DNA of 64,000 nucleotides from Botrytis cinerea B05.10 (Eukaryota; Ascomycota; Leotiomycetes; Helotiales; Sclerotiniaceae): NCBI RefSeq assembly GCF_000143535.2, contig NC_037316.1, positions 1,116,001 through 1,180,000 of the forward strand, in the 5' to 3' direction. The notes under the pieces were generated by a model, which was not told the origin of the DNA, did not search any database, and worked only from the letters and a program-made list of their open reading frames with translations. Position 1 is the stretch's first letter, and each line of letters starts with the position of its first letter. Made by a program: the position numbers and the translations under genes. This document shows positions 56,301 through 64,000 of this stretch, piece by piece.

Positions 56301-57108
56301 CGAATATGGATCTGGTGTTCTTGAAGAACTCAATGCTCAAGTTTACCCCTATCGGCGCAATGTTGCTGGATCTATAACACTGATTCTTTTCGCCACTCAC
56401 GAGGCGCTCACGACAAAACTTCCTCTTCCTCAATTCTTACCATCTGCTCGTCTTGCCCATCTGCGCATGATAAACCGTGTCCGAGAAGTCGTTATTTCCT
56501 CTTCAGGCCATGTCAAAGAGTCTTCTCACGAACGGTCAGAAATTGAAGTCTCGATGGTTAAGAGATTCGTCCGACAAAAATTCCTATCTTGGAATGCTGC
56601 CTCTGCTGGTCAAATCGAAGTCATCGAGTACTTAGAAGAACTTATTGATCTTGTCAAGTTATTGGTGGGGGCAAATGAGTTTAGGAGCGGACTATTGACG
56701 AGAGGTAGTTATAGGGAGTGGGTAGATAAGATTCAAAGACCTGACACGGTAGAATCGGAAATGATACCAGCTGATGGAACTGTGGAGGAAGCTCAACCAC
56801 AGATGATATCGACTAGAAAGAGGAGACCGACATTTAGTAGTACGAAAGAGAAAATCTTTGGGCCTAGCCCTGGGAATGCCACTAATGCACGACCTGATAC
56901 TGCAAGGCCTGGTACGGGAGTCAAGACTGTAATGATGGATAAATCGGAGTTGGAAAAACAGAAGAAGGATATGGAAGAGGAGTTACCAAGGGTTCTGCAG
57001 AGGGTTCGCACCAGGAGAATGAGCGAGATGAAGGGGTTTGGCGAAAGGAAGAGTAAGGAAGATATGAATAGTGGTAATGCTGGGAAGGGCAAAGGAAGGG
57101 GAAAATGA
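53365..57108 (+). CDS. Aromatic-acid-exporter-like / FUSC-type membrane protein (ArAE_2, BRE4-like)
   Basis: A single exon of 1247 residues. The N-terminal ArAE_2_N-type region begins WQRMLKNTLATTICIILAII and has about six hydrophobic spans to about residue 200 (PQVVAVFGKAAYLAPM, ALILALSGTMLGVAW, IFLAIALFFHGVLR, LVIVCVVSMTSTATAV, IVTAIAVLLAVNTLVF). A long cytosolic stretch follows, with a Lys-rich segment (KKERRKQKKKRRKDRKK near residue 430). A second cluster of spans sits at about residues 720-880 (YAFKLTVAVFLVTWPAFLVQ, WAALQLVLITEVAIGTSV, VAVVMIVIGIIPSTYI, FFIGGVVALIVEVALFP), the FUSC-like half. The C-terminal cytosolic DUF2421-type region ends in GKGKGRGK. Yeast Bre4 and plant ALMT relatives suggest transport of organic anions or a role in endomembranes. 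Substrate unknown. Confidence 0.9.
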   Translation: MGKSIWSPSRWEEWAERRARAIWTNMQTNNLWQRMLKNTLATTICIILAIIPQVVAVFGKAAYLAPMTSVFGHPGRRFGMMAEALILALSGTMLGVAWSMLALYLSSLIYDSNPQAAFTIRGIFLAIALFFHGVLRSHTPRLFLMVLLLVIVCVVSMTSTATAVTTLAVTQLVYPIVTAIAVLLAVNTLVFPEFSSSFLGITTIETLGETVGALRDAGRYFIASAEGSEIAITDTKLENIISASGSGNGADLDRPPTLAERLPEKSNINHLTLRQRILSLFYKTEETPQPPPTDIDKGPQPVKLKSLTDKKAKLRAKLAGCKAAQQECNFELAWAVIPPRDVKPISDIEMKKLVANTIALICACESKYALMGDDDDKKEVETKNGEQLKSVAEDAGIENPDTEDSSRAVTDMDTNDDSSSDEKKPSKKERRKQKKKRRKDRKKVKSLIEKEMDNLELIKPRKEIEYGDIDLLKYLVQRIAKPLSNLQENIDRSVDVVSSSLAYCYDVPKLPSGTRAPTGIRLEEIDIRVDILVDAIADFDRTSASALENAAVLHDLGGPQVDLMPRMETFLISSFLLNLRQAALHTLGMLRHSRVLVERRQERHDRKRIYLPQINWRKWLQSGGEADMLALPDSARKDARTGKKKDNDEGDAASIDSGETLLAKKDVESATPKKEPPTPSSKATDKTVKRKKKGTRMFRLRNGLADVIEYLVGSDDISYAFKLTVAVFLVTWPAFLVQWNTWYSLNRGLWAALQLVLITEVAIGTSVMTFMLRAVGTTIGCVWGYAAFQARGGNRIVAVVMIVIGIIPSTYIQLGSKYIKAGMVTIISMSIVVLATEDHTVPGSATENFLKRLIAFFIGGVVALIVEVALFPVKARDRLVESLACSIRQITEMEACLAYGIETEINNVNVHSPAVISRFSIAKGKAEAALAAAETFLPFCANEPRLKGSFAPHALIYSEILYVLHAIVDRMENMLILRHEYGSGVLEELNAQVYPYRRNVAGSITLILFATHEALTTKLPLPQFLPSARLAHLRMINRVREVVISSSGHVKESSHERSEIEVSMVKRFVRQKFLSWNAASAGQIEVIEYLEELIDLVKLLVGANEFRSGLLTRGSYREWVDKIQRPDTVESEMIPADGTVEEAQPQMISTRKRRPTFSSTKEKIFGPSPGNATNARPDTARPGTGVKTVMMDKSELEKQKKDMEEELPRVLQRVRTRRMSEMKGFGERKSKEDMNSGNAGKGKGRGK

Positions 57109-57534
57109 ATATTTACGAGGAGTTTAGACTGTGTTAATAGGGAAATTTTGGGTGGACACCGGTATATAAATCTTTTAATTCATGCACATCTTTCCTATAA
57201 TATACTGTCAGATAGAGACATATTTTTGTATATATATATATATATGTTCCTGATAAGGAAGCATCAAAGAAATTGAACCCCAGCGCTGCATCCTCGCAAA
57301 CGCTCAACTCCAAACGCCACCATGATACACCCGCCTCCTTTAGTATATGTATGCAACTCGCTAATAACAGAAAATATGTGCAAAAATAAAACGCGCTAAT
57401 GATAATGAATAATCGTTGGTTCCCCTTTTGTCTAAAAATCCCCCCTTCTTTCAACGCCGATCTCCAAAACCTCGTAAATTTTTGTCGTCTTCTGATCCTC
57501 AGATTCGATCCTGTCATAACCCAAAACTTCCGGT
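57109..57534. other. Convergent 3' flanks, no gene seen
   Basis: A 426-bp stretch between two stop codons, with a TA dinucleotide run at about 57229-57245. Nothing else seen. Confidence 0.6.
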
Positions 57535-59610
57535 CTAGCCAGTAGCATCATACCAACTCGTTACCCTCTCTCCCAGATCTCCACTTCCCTGCCCATGCAT
57601 CAATCTCTCTTTCCTCTTCATTCTCCTTTCTTCCTGGCGTTCCTGGAAGCGTCTCTTCTCCGCACCCTCTTGAAACATTTCTTCGACGCGTGGTTTTAAA
57701 TTTGGTTTTCCGCTACTGCTTTGCGAGGCGCAGGAACTGACGGTGTCGAAGCGGTCGATGACGGGTTTGATGGAGATGACGGGTTTGGAGGCTTTATCTT
57801 CATTTTGGGTGAGGAAGGGATTGTTGGAGGGGGGATCGCGGAGAATGGGTTCTGGGGTCGCGAAGATGGAGTCGGAGGGCACGATGGAGATTCCGGGGGT
57901 GTTGGAGAGATAGATCATCTTGGGCTTTACTTTGGAGATGGAGGTTTGTTTGCTGTGGTAGTATTTTCCGGGTTGGTTGCGTGAGGATTCGGAGGTGGGG
58001 CGGCTGGCGGGAATGGGTGGGTGTGTTGATGTGGGATAGATGGCGGGCATGTTGGGGAGGGGAGGGACGTCGGTTATGTCTCGGGGTGAGGTGGGGAAGG
58101 TTTGGAAGGTGGAGATGGAGGCTTGGGAGTGGGTGGAGTAGCGGGCGCCGAAGGTGTGGAAGGACTGCGCGGAGGGGGATTGGAGGGGCGGGGAGGTGGG
58201 GAATGCAAACTCGGTGGTTGTGGTTGGAGTTCGAGGTGTGTTGGGGATGGATGAGATGGAATGGCGGGATCGAGTTTGGGGGGCTCGGGGAGAGGATGGC
58301 GTTTCGGCGACTGAGAGTGAGCGTGCTAGGGCGCCATAGGAGATTCCGATGGTTCGGGGCGAAGGTGGCATGTTGTGGGGGAAATCCGAGAAAGGCCTAT
58401 CGAGTCGTGCAATGGTCTTTACTGGAACTTCAGGTGGTGACGGGGTTCGAGGTAGAGATTGATGTGGGGTATTAGGTCTGGAGGTTGTCGAAAGGGTTAT
58501 AGAAGGCAAATCAAGCGCCGGTAGAATAGGCGGCATAGATTCTCGCGAGTTGGAGTTGTTACGAGAGTGGTGAGGAGGGAAGAGGGCACCTCTAGGTTCC
58601 GTCATTTCGGGAGATGTAGGGGAGTTGGCCGTGGATGTCGAAGGCCACCTCACAGGAGTAGTATTGATTCGAGCAACTGGCTCGGGACCTTGTCCCACTC
58701 CTCGTAAGTTTTCATCTATCGTCGAAAGGAGACCTCGTGGCTCGCCCCAAGATTCATCACGGTTTCTGTTCTTCGGAGAGGTTGGCGACATGTATGAAGT
58801 GATCCGTTGTGTGTGGACTCTAAATGATTTCCGAACGCCAATACCTCCCCACTTGAAAATTTGGGTGTCGTTTCCTTGAAGCTCCACCGGCGTCTTGCCC
58901 ATCTCTTCATCTTCTTCAAGGTTCTTAAACTTTCCTCTTTCTGAAGAGTTTTTCCGGTTTGCCCTCCGTTTCCATAATAGTCCTGCACAGACGGCAAGTA
59001 TCAGTAACAAGGCCACGACGGCCAGAATGATCATAGCCTTAGCGACATTACTCATACCCTTGCCGGAAGAGTTGCTGGAGGACGTCGATGTGCTAGACGG
59101 CGAGCTTGCTAGTGCTATTGGCGTAGCAGTCGCGGTCACTGAAGTAGAGGCCATCGAAGTAGATGATACTGCACTACTCGAAGTTGTACTACTTTGTGAT
59201 GACGTAGTAGAAGAGCTCGAGGCGCTTGATGTTATTGTTGAAGAGCTCGAAGAGGAGGATGTGGGGTCATTAATGAAGACACAAATCTGGCCAACAACCT
59301 TCAAGGAAGCTATAAGGAATTAAGCTTGAATTCTAAACTGTACGGGGAATGACTTACTGCTAGCATCAATCAGACTACATGAGTCTTGTATACAGGTGGT
59401 CGCATTCGATACGGTGGAACTCTGTGCCGAGTTTCCACTTTCGTCAGCACAGAAACAACTATAATCACCAATACTACATCCAAGTGAGCTTGTAGCCGTG
59501 TCAAGACAGCTATCAGAGCATGATGGGAGAGAATTAATTTCGTCGGAAAGAGATTGGGTGTTAACAAATGTCGATAGCAAAAGAATTATTGAACAGTATG
59601 AAAAAATCAT
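57535..59610 (-). CDS. CFEM-domain single-pass membrane protein
   Basis: Exons 59358-59610 and 57535-59309 give 675 residues. Signal peptide about residues 1-18 (MIFSYCSIILLLSTFVNTQS). The CFEM domain is at about residues 28-95 with all eight Cys: SCSDSC, SLGC, YSCFC, TTC, DSC and QIC, the last in exon 2. A Ser/Thr-rich stalk follows (about 105-170), then one transmembrane span (AKAMIILAVVALLLILAVCAG) with a KRR stop-transfer signal. About 450 cytosolic disordered residues, Pro/Ser/Thr-rich, with many SP and TP sites, complete it. The intron 59310-59357 joins DAS to TSLKVV. An outside CFEM domain with a long inside tail resembles surface receptors such as the Pth11 group (though one span, not seven) or wall sensors. 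CFEM proteins bind haem iron or take part in host contact; either is possible here. Confidence 0.9.
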
Positions 59611-62254
59611 TATGAAGCTACATTACTCGTAGTACAACAGAAAAAAAAACACATCAACGTCGCAAAAGGAACCAGAATCATATCACACGTTGGGTATCCA
59701 TAGATCTAAAGTCAACATGCGAAGACCCCGGTCAGAATATGACATGGGGAGAGATGAGAATAGAATAAGCTCTAAAACTCGAACGACGCTCGACCTACTG
59801 CACAGTATCCACAAAAATATAAGTTTGAATATATCAATAGAGGCGCAGCTGGCAGGGTTGTATTATAAACATTAACTTGGATGCCTTTATTAACCGGATT
59901 GCATATGAGAGTGCTTGGAGTAGGATTAAGGATTACCATCAGTCTGGTCCGCGTCTCCAGGACATCGGAAACTAACCGTGAAACGCCCCTCCGAACCTCG
60001 TACACTACGTTGGGTTTGAAAGTTGCGAAAATATCCACAAAAGGTATCAATACCAACAAGTTATAAGTTTCGTTACTCTCGTAGAATCTACTCAAATTCT
60101 GCCTGCGCTTAACTCGATCCACCACATCGTTTGGAAAGTCGAGACTAATTGTGAATGGCAGAGCTATGAAATGATAGAAACGGTGTACTAAGGATGAGTG
60201 GACATTACAGCATTACAGCCAATCGATCCACTTTGCATCCTCGAAGGATTTTAGACGTCGATATAAATCCCTGTCCTTTCCATGTCATTTGAGGAACGCG
60301 CAGTAACGTGTTGGATTCCAGAGCGCTACCAATGAACCACACGGAACTACAGGCACGAAGCAAAAAAGAAAGACAGAAAGTGCCACGTCTGAAACATGGA
60401 CACATTCTCTGGTGCTTCTACGTAGAAGCTGGATAGAAGCAAGAGAAACACAACTTTACTTGAAACCAAAACCCCACAGTTTGAGAGCTCCCCCTTCTCT
60501 TCCTCATCTATAGTGTCGAGACATCAAAACGTTATGAGATGAGCCCGAAGTAAGTTCACAGAACCAACAGAAAGCAAATTCATAAACGTGTCTGAAGACT
60601 CCCCGAAGAAGACGTTGGGATTGGGTATCAATCTCTAGCATTGCGTCCATTCACCGATTTCCAATTTCCAATTTCCAATTTCCGCAGAAACAAGCTCTAA
60701 AGTCAATGTGCCCATCCACTGACTGTCACTGCAAGTGCAACAGGACGTGCCAACATGCTCCAGCACGGAAATACCGCATCTTCAATAGATCCAAACATGC
60801 ATTGATAAATTGGTGCACATTCAATCTTCTCGTATGCTTTGATGATTAATCTAGATTCCAATCCCACGACCAACACGCGAGCAACGGGATGTAAATTATC
60901 ATATGAGTTCAGACGAAGATAGAAATGATCTTGTACCAAAATGTCTTACATATTCACCCTCTACCGCCATCCCGTACGCCAATCGTAGCACTGACCGCCA
61001 ATTTTATTCTTCGCTTCTCGACTTCTTCCCCTTCATCAACTTTTAGTGACTCAGCCTTATTAAGAAAAAAAATCTCCATCCCATAATGTCTCAAACAACT
61101 TTCCGACATTAACACCATACATCGCATCATAGCCATCTAAAGATATCAAGTCGCACATCTCTCTCGGTCGGCACTACGACTAATCCACACGGGGGAGCGA
61201 TTTGTCAGATCCCACCCAACCACCAGCCACAACCACAAATAGCTACACACAAACCAGCCTTCCTGCATGCGGAATCCTTCGTTCTACGTTCGCAAGCTTG
61301 AATCAGGAAAGAGCCTTACGAAATACAGTTGGTCGGCCCTCGTGACTTGCTTAGTCCTCTTGTTTCTACTTCTACACAGGGTTCTTTACATACACACATG
61401 CGAGCATGCATAACTACATACATACAAATATGCGACTAGAGATCCGAGTAAAATCTCTCTCGCTCACCCCATCATTCTCCTCCCAGTAAGCAAGCATGGC
61501 ACCTCGCTTCATGAATTCCGTCCATATATACGGTCGTATCCTGAAGCCCACCTATGCAAGAATCTGTAAGAAGTATCCCGCTCCAGGCTGCGAATTATCC
61601 ATTTTATCCATCCCATTATCAAGAACTGTCTACCCAATGGAAACCCAAGATGCCCCCCATTTATCGGATTGTGATGTAAGCTCTGCGATTCCTAAATGCG
61701 TATATCTCCCTTTTAGTCTCCAGGTTTTGGAAACCCAGCTGATTCCTACGTTCATCGCCGCTGATACCCAATATGTGATAAGTGCTGAGGGGTTTCACAA
61801 GCTTGTCGCTCGCTTCTTTACCTGTATGTGATATGTAGGTTCCATGGTTCGCTGCTCAACATGAGCTCTTTTAAGCTATCTGATACTCACCTAACTGTCA
61901 TTATATAGCACATCGTCCCGCAGAGCCGCAACTGGCAAAACTAGCACTTCACACTTCACGACATACAAACCTGAGGCATTACACTGTGACAAGAGTCCAA
62001 GAAGCATCAAATCTAGGTATATATGTAGTTCAGTAATCCTTAACCATTCCATGTATGCAATATCCTGTTCCACTGCTATAAGCATAAAACCCCCCTTACC
62101 CAACGCCATATATCATACAGCATGTACATACGCCTGAGCCTGTGTCATCCGATGTAGCCAATCCCTCATCAAGTTTTGATACCCAACACCCATCAAATGC
62201 CACATCAATACCGATTCTCCTCAACTACCACATTGTTTCATGCCGAAAAAATAT
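59611..62254. other. 2.6-kb gap, no convincing gene
   Basis: Left end: promoter of the CFEM gene; right end: 3' flank of the SSXT gene. A minus-strand frame (60703-60939; YDNLHPVARVLVVGLESRLI) and a plus-strand frame (61496-61831, starting MAPRFMNSVHIYGRIL) have ordinary composition but no domain or splice support. A triple CCAATTT repeat sits at about 60659-60681. The plus-strand frame might be a small gene; I would not annotate it without transcript data. Confidence 0.4.
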
Positions 62255-64000
62255 TTATCTTCCCGGCATTTGTCCCATATTCATCATTTGGTTCTTTTGG
62301 GCTTCCTGCATCATCCTCTGTCTCATCATCTCGTTTTGCATCTTTTGCTGGTGTTGCTGCTGCTGCTGTTGCTGCAATTGATTTTGATTTTGGTTAAGAC
62401 CAGGCATTCCCATGTTTTGTTGACCTTGCTGCTGAAGCTGCTGCATTTGGCCCATACCAACCATGCCGCCCATGCCGCCTTGAACCATTTGTCCTTGTCC
62501 TTGCGCCATCCCATTTTGTCCTCCCATCATATTCTGTACGCCCTGGCCCATGTCACCCTGTTTCTGCCCTGCAGCCTGCATTAAATTTACGTGTTGCTGT
62601 GCCTGCGCTTGTGCTCGATTTGTTGCGTTTGGTGGCCCAGCCGGTGTATCTTTCTTAGGATCTACGCCTGGATAAAGGGCCTGTAATCGTTCATATGCCT
62701 CCTTTAATATCTCTCTCCGATCTTCGTGCCCTTCTTCGGGTTTCGATGCTGGATCGTCGTCGTTCGTGGGCGCAGATATAGGGATGGTATGCGCGGGTTT
62801 ATATGTAAGAGTTGGTGCGAACATGATTGCGGGATGCGAGGGGATCTGAGCTGCGGGCTTGTGAGAGCGATCGGCGATTGCGGCAAGGTAAGCTAGATTC
62901 GATTGTAGTCGTCGCATACATCTTCAGATTCGTTAGTAAATGCTTCAGTCTCAACACGTGTAGGGGACAAACTGCATATATTCGGTCGCCAGAAGTTTTT
63001 GCTCCGCCTCAAGCGTTGCCTTCTCGGCGGGATCCTCCGTTTTGTTATTCTTCAAATCAGTCTGCAAAGCTATAATACGCATAATTTCCAACAACATCTC
63101 TCGATTGATATCTAGTAGTACGGTGACCCTTTCTTTCTCTCGAAGTTCTGAGCCAGGACTCAATGGCGTGCTCATGGCGGCTCCGGCGTTTTCAGAATTT
63201 CGTACACCTGGTGGGAAACTTGGGGTCTGCGGGGTCAAGCTTATTCCTCCTTGTTGATTGTTGTTAGGGGTTTGATGATGTTGCTGGTTGAGATTTGGTG
63301 GTACAGCGAATTGCGCGTTTGACGCGCTTGGTGGTGTGCTCTGGGGAAAATTTCCGTAGGGAGAAACGCGGGAATTCGCCGACGTCGGCGTCGGTGTAGA
63401 AGATGGCGGTGGCTGCATACGCTGTATTTGATGCTGCTGCTGTGGTATCATCGCGGAAGGGTTCATCCCATATTGTGGAGGCGCATTCGATGCGGTCGGC
63501 ATGAAGTTCGAAGGGTGTGATACGGAAGATGATGTAGCGATATTGTTGCCGTAAGGAGAGCTTGTATATGGCGTCTGATAGGAAGGAACTACTTAGAAAT
63601 AATCAGTCATCTTGCCTTGTCTGATTTCCATTGTGAGTAGTAACAAGTTGCTGCCTGCCTTTCTGCTCAACGTGAATGACTGCATGTATATTCGACACCT
63701 CGCATACCCTTCATAGTCTACTGTACAGGAACTGTGTAGTCTTTCGTCTGAACATTGACGCGTGTGCAAGATATGCAGCTGCAATGAGTTCTTATAGCAG
63801 ATTACAGGAGAATTATAAATGTGCAACTCACCATTTCCACCAGCCATATGCGCCAAACCGCTGTTCTGCATCATTCCCATCCCACCCGCATTACCAGCCA
63901 TGCCGGGGCCAGATGCGCCGTAAGGAGATTGATGACCTCCGGGCCCGTATTGTTGAGCATTATACATCATGTGCTGAGGCTGTTGTTGACCTTGTTGATG
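62255..64000 (-). CDS. SSXT/SS18-domain Gln-rich protein, 5' end cut by the window
   Basis: Exons visible: 63832 to beyond 64000, 62973-63591 and 62255-62921; 484 residues plus a missing N-terminus. The N-terminal part is Gln/Gly/Met/Pro-rich. The SS18-type domain lies around VTVLLDINREMLLEIMRIIALQTD, then EQKLLATEYMQCMRRLQSNLAYLAAIAD, with the second half created by joining 62973 to 62921 across a 51-nt intron with donor GTTTGT and a CTAAC branch point. It matches the SS18 N-terminal helices, which bind SWI/SNF ATPase subunits. The tail is a long Gln/Met/Gly-rich, prion-like stretch (GQMVQGGMGGMVGMGQMQQL) ending MMNMGQMPGR. Transcription coactivation through chromatin remodelling is the natural role. 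The weak donor at 62972 is required for the domain. Confidence 0.8.

Noticed and set aside
57721..59323. Gly/Trp-rich and Glu/Val-rich plus-strand frames opposite the CFEM gene
   Set aside because: They mirror the Pro/Ser/Thr-rich minus-strand coding sequence; no domain and no splice support.
61496..61831. 111-codon plus-strand frame starting MAPRFMNSVHI
   Set aside because: Ordinary composition but no domain, no upstream promoter-like sequence and no neighbour logic; kept as spacer.
1..64000. A secondary-metabolite, CRISPR-like or mobile-element system
   Set aside because: No polyketide or peptide synthase, terpene cyclase, transposase, reverse transcriptase, integrase or regular repeat-spacer array was seen on either strand.

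Overview
The window comes from a filamentous ascomycete nuclear chromosome. Genes have several short introns (about 45-115 bp) with GTAAGT/GTATGT-type donors, CTAAC/CTGAC-like branch points and TAG/CAG acceptors. The gene set is fungal (CFEM protein, 2EXR protein, NmrA-like protein, ArAE/FUSC-type transporter, Ser-rich secreted proteins). A single 5S rRNA gene lies alone between protein genes, and a tRNA-Val carries an intron. Moderate to low GC, gene content and intron style fit the Leotiomycetes (a Botrytis/Sclerotinia-like fungus), but that placement is inference. I see no CRISPR array, phage, transposase, reverse transcriptase or intact transposon.

Layout. 1-2086 (-): 5' part of a KDM4-type JmjN/JmjC histone demethylase with an extended PHD, cut by the window start. 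2087-6071: a 4-kb gap. 6072-8901 (-): an RG-rich YAG7-like protein and a 78-residue CENP-W kinetochore histone-fold protein, which is divergent from an M1 aminopeptidase at 9408-12640 (+). 13471-13563 (-): tRNA-Val(AAC). 14519-15673 (+): phytanoyl-CoA-dioxygenase-like protein. 16022-20136 (-): a four-TM membrane protein and a PrpD-family dehydratase. 20.1-25.1 kb is gene-poor; it holds a 5S rRNA, a doubtful multi-exon gene and an eight-cysteine small secreted protein. 25130-26468 (+): HIS5. 27440-29177 (-): 2EXR protein. 29876-31961 (+): protein with paired zinc knuckles. 32419-33081 (-): AP-2 sigma. 35409-36678 (-): reticulon. 38.3-42 kb (-): a doubtful ORF pair, a secreted Ser/Thr-rich protein and an SDR reductase. 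42749-46972 (+): a mitochondrial IF3-like protein and a STAND-N-terminus/ankyrin protein. 48698-49493 (-) and 50391-51474 (+): a divergent beta-carbonic anhydrase / NmrA-like pair. 51759-52741 (-): IST1. 53365-57108 (+): ArAE/FUSC transporter. 57535-59610 (-): CFEM transmembrane protein. 62255-64000 (-): SSXT-domain Gln-rich protein, cut by the window end.

Most genes are housekeeping and do not form one pathway. Loose themes are membrane traffic (AP-2 sigma, reticulon, IST1), chromatin and transcription (KDM4, CENP-W, SSXT protein) and surface or secreted proteins (CFEM, eight-Cys protein, Ser-rich protein, four-TM protein). All spliced models below were assembled by hand from splice signals, and the summed exon lengths of every complete model divide by three.

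The observation I consider most worth checking is the divergent beta-carbonic anhydrase / NmrA pair. Each gene appears to begin with a non-canonical GC-AG first intron (donor GCAAGT). The carbonic anhydrase has no long uninterrupted frame and appears only when its five exons are joined, the first junction through that GC donor. Other points are a divergent 5S rRNA whose differences from the usual fungal sequence look compensatory, micro-exons across the GAMEN motif of the aminopeptidase, and introns that stay in frame if retained.
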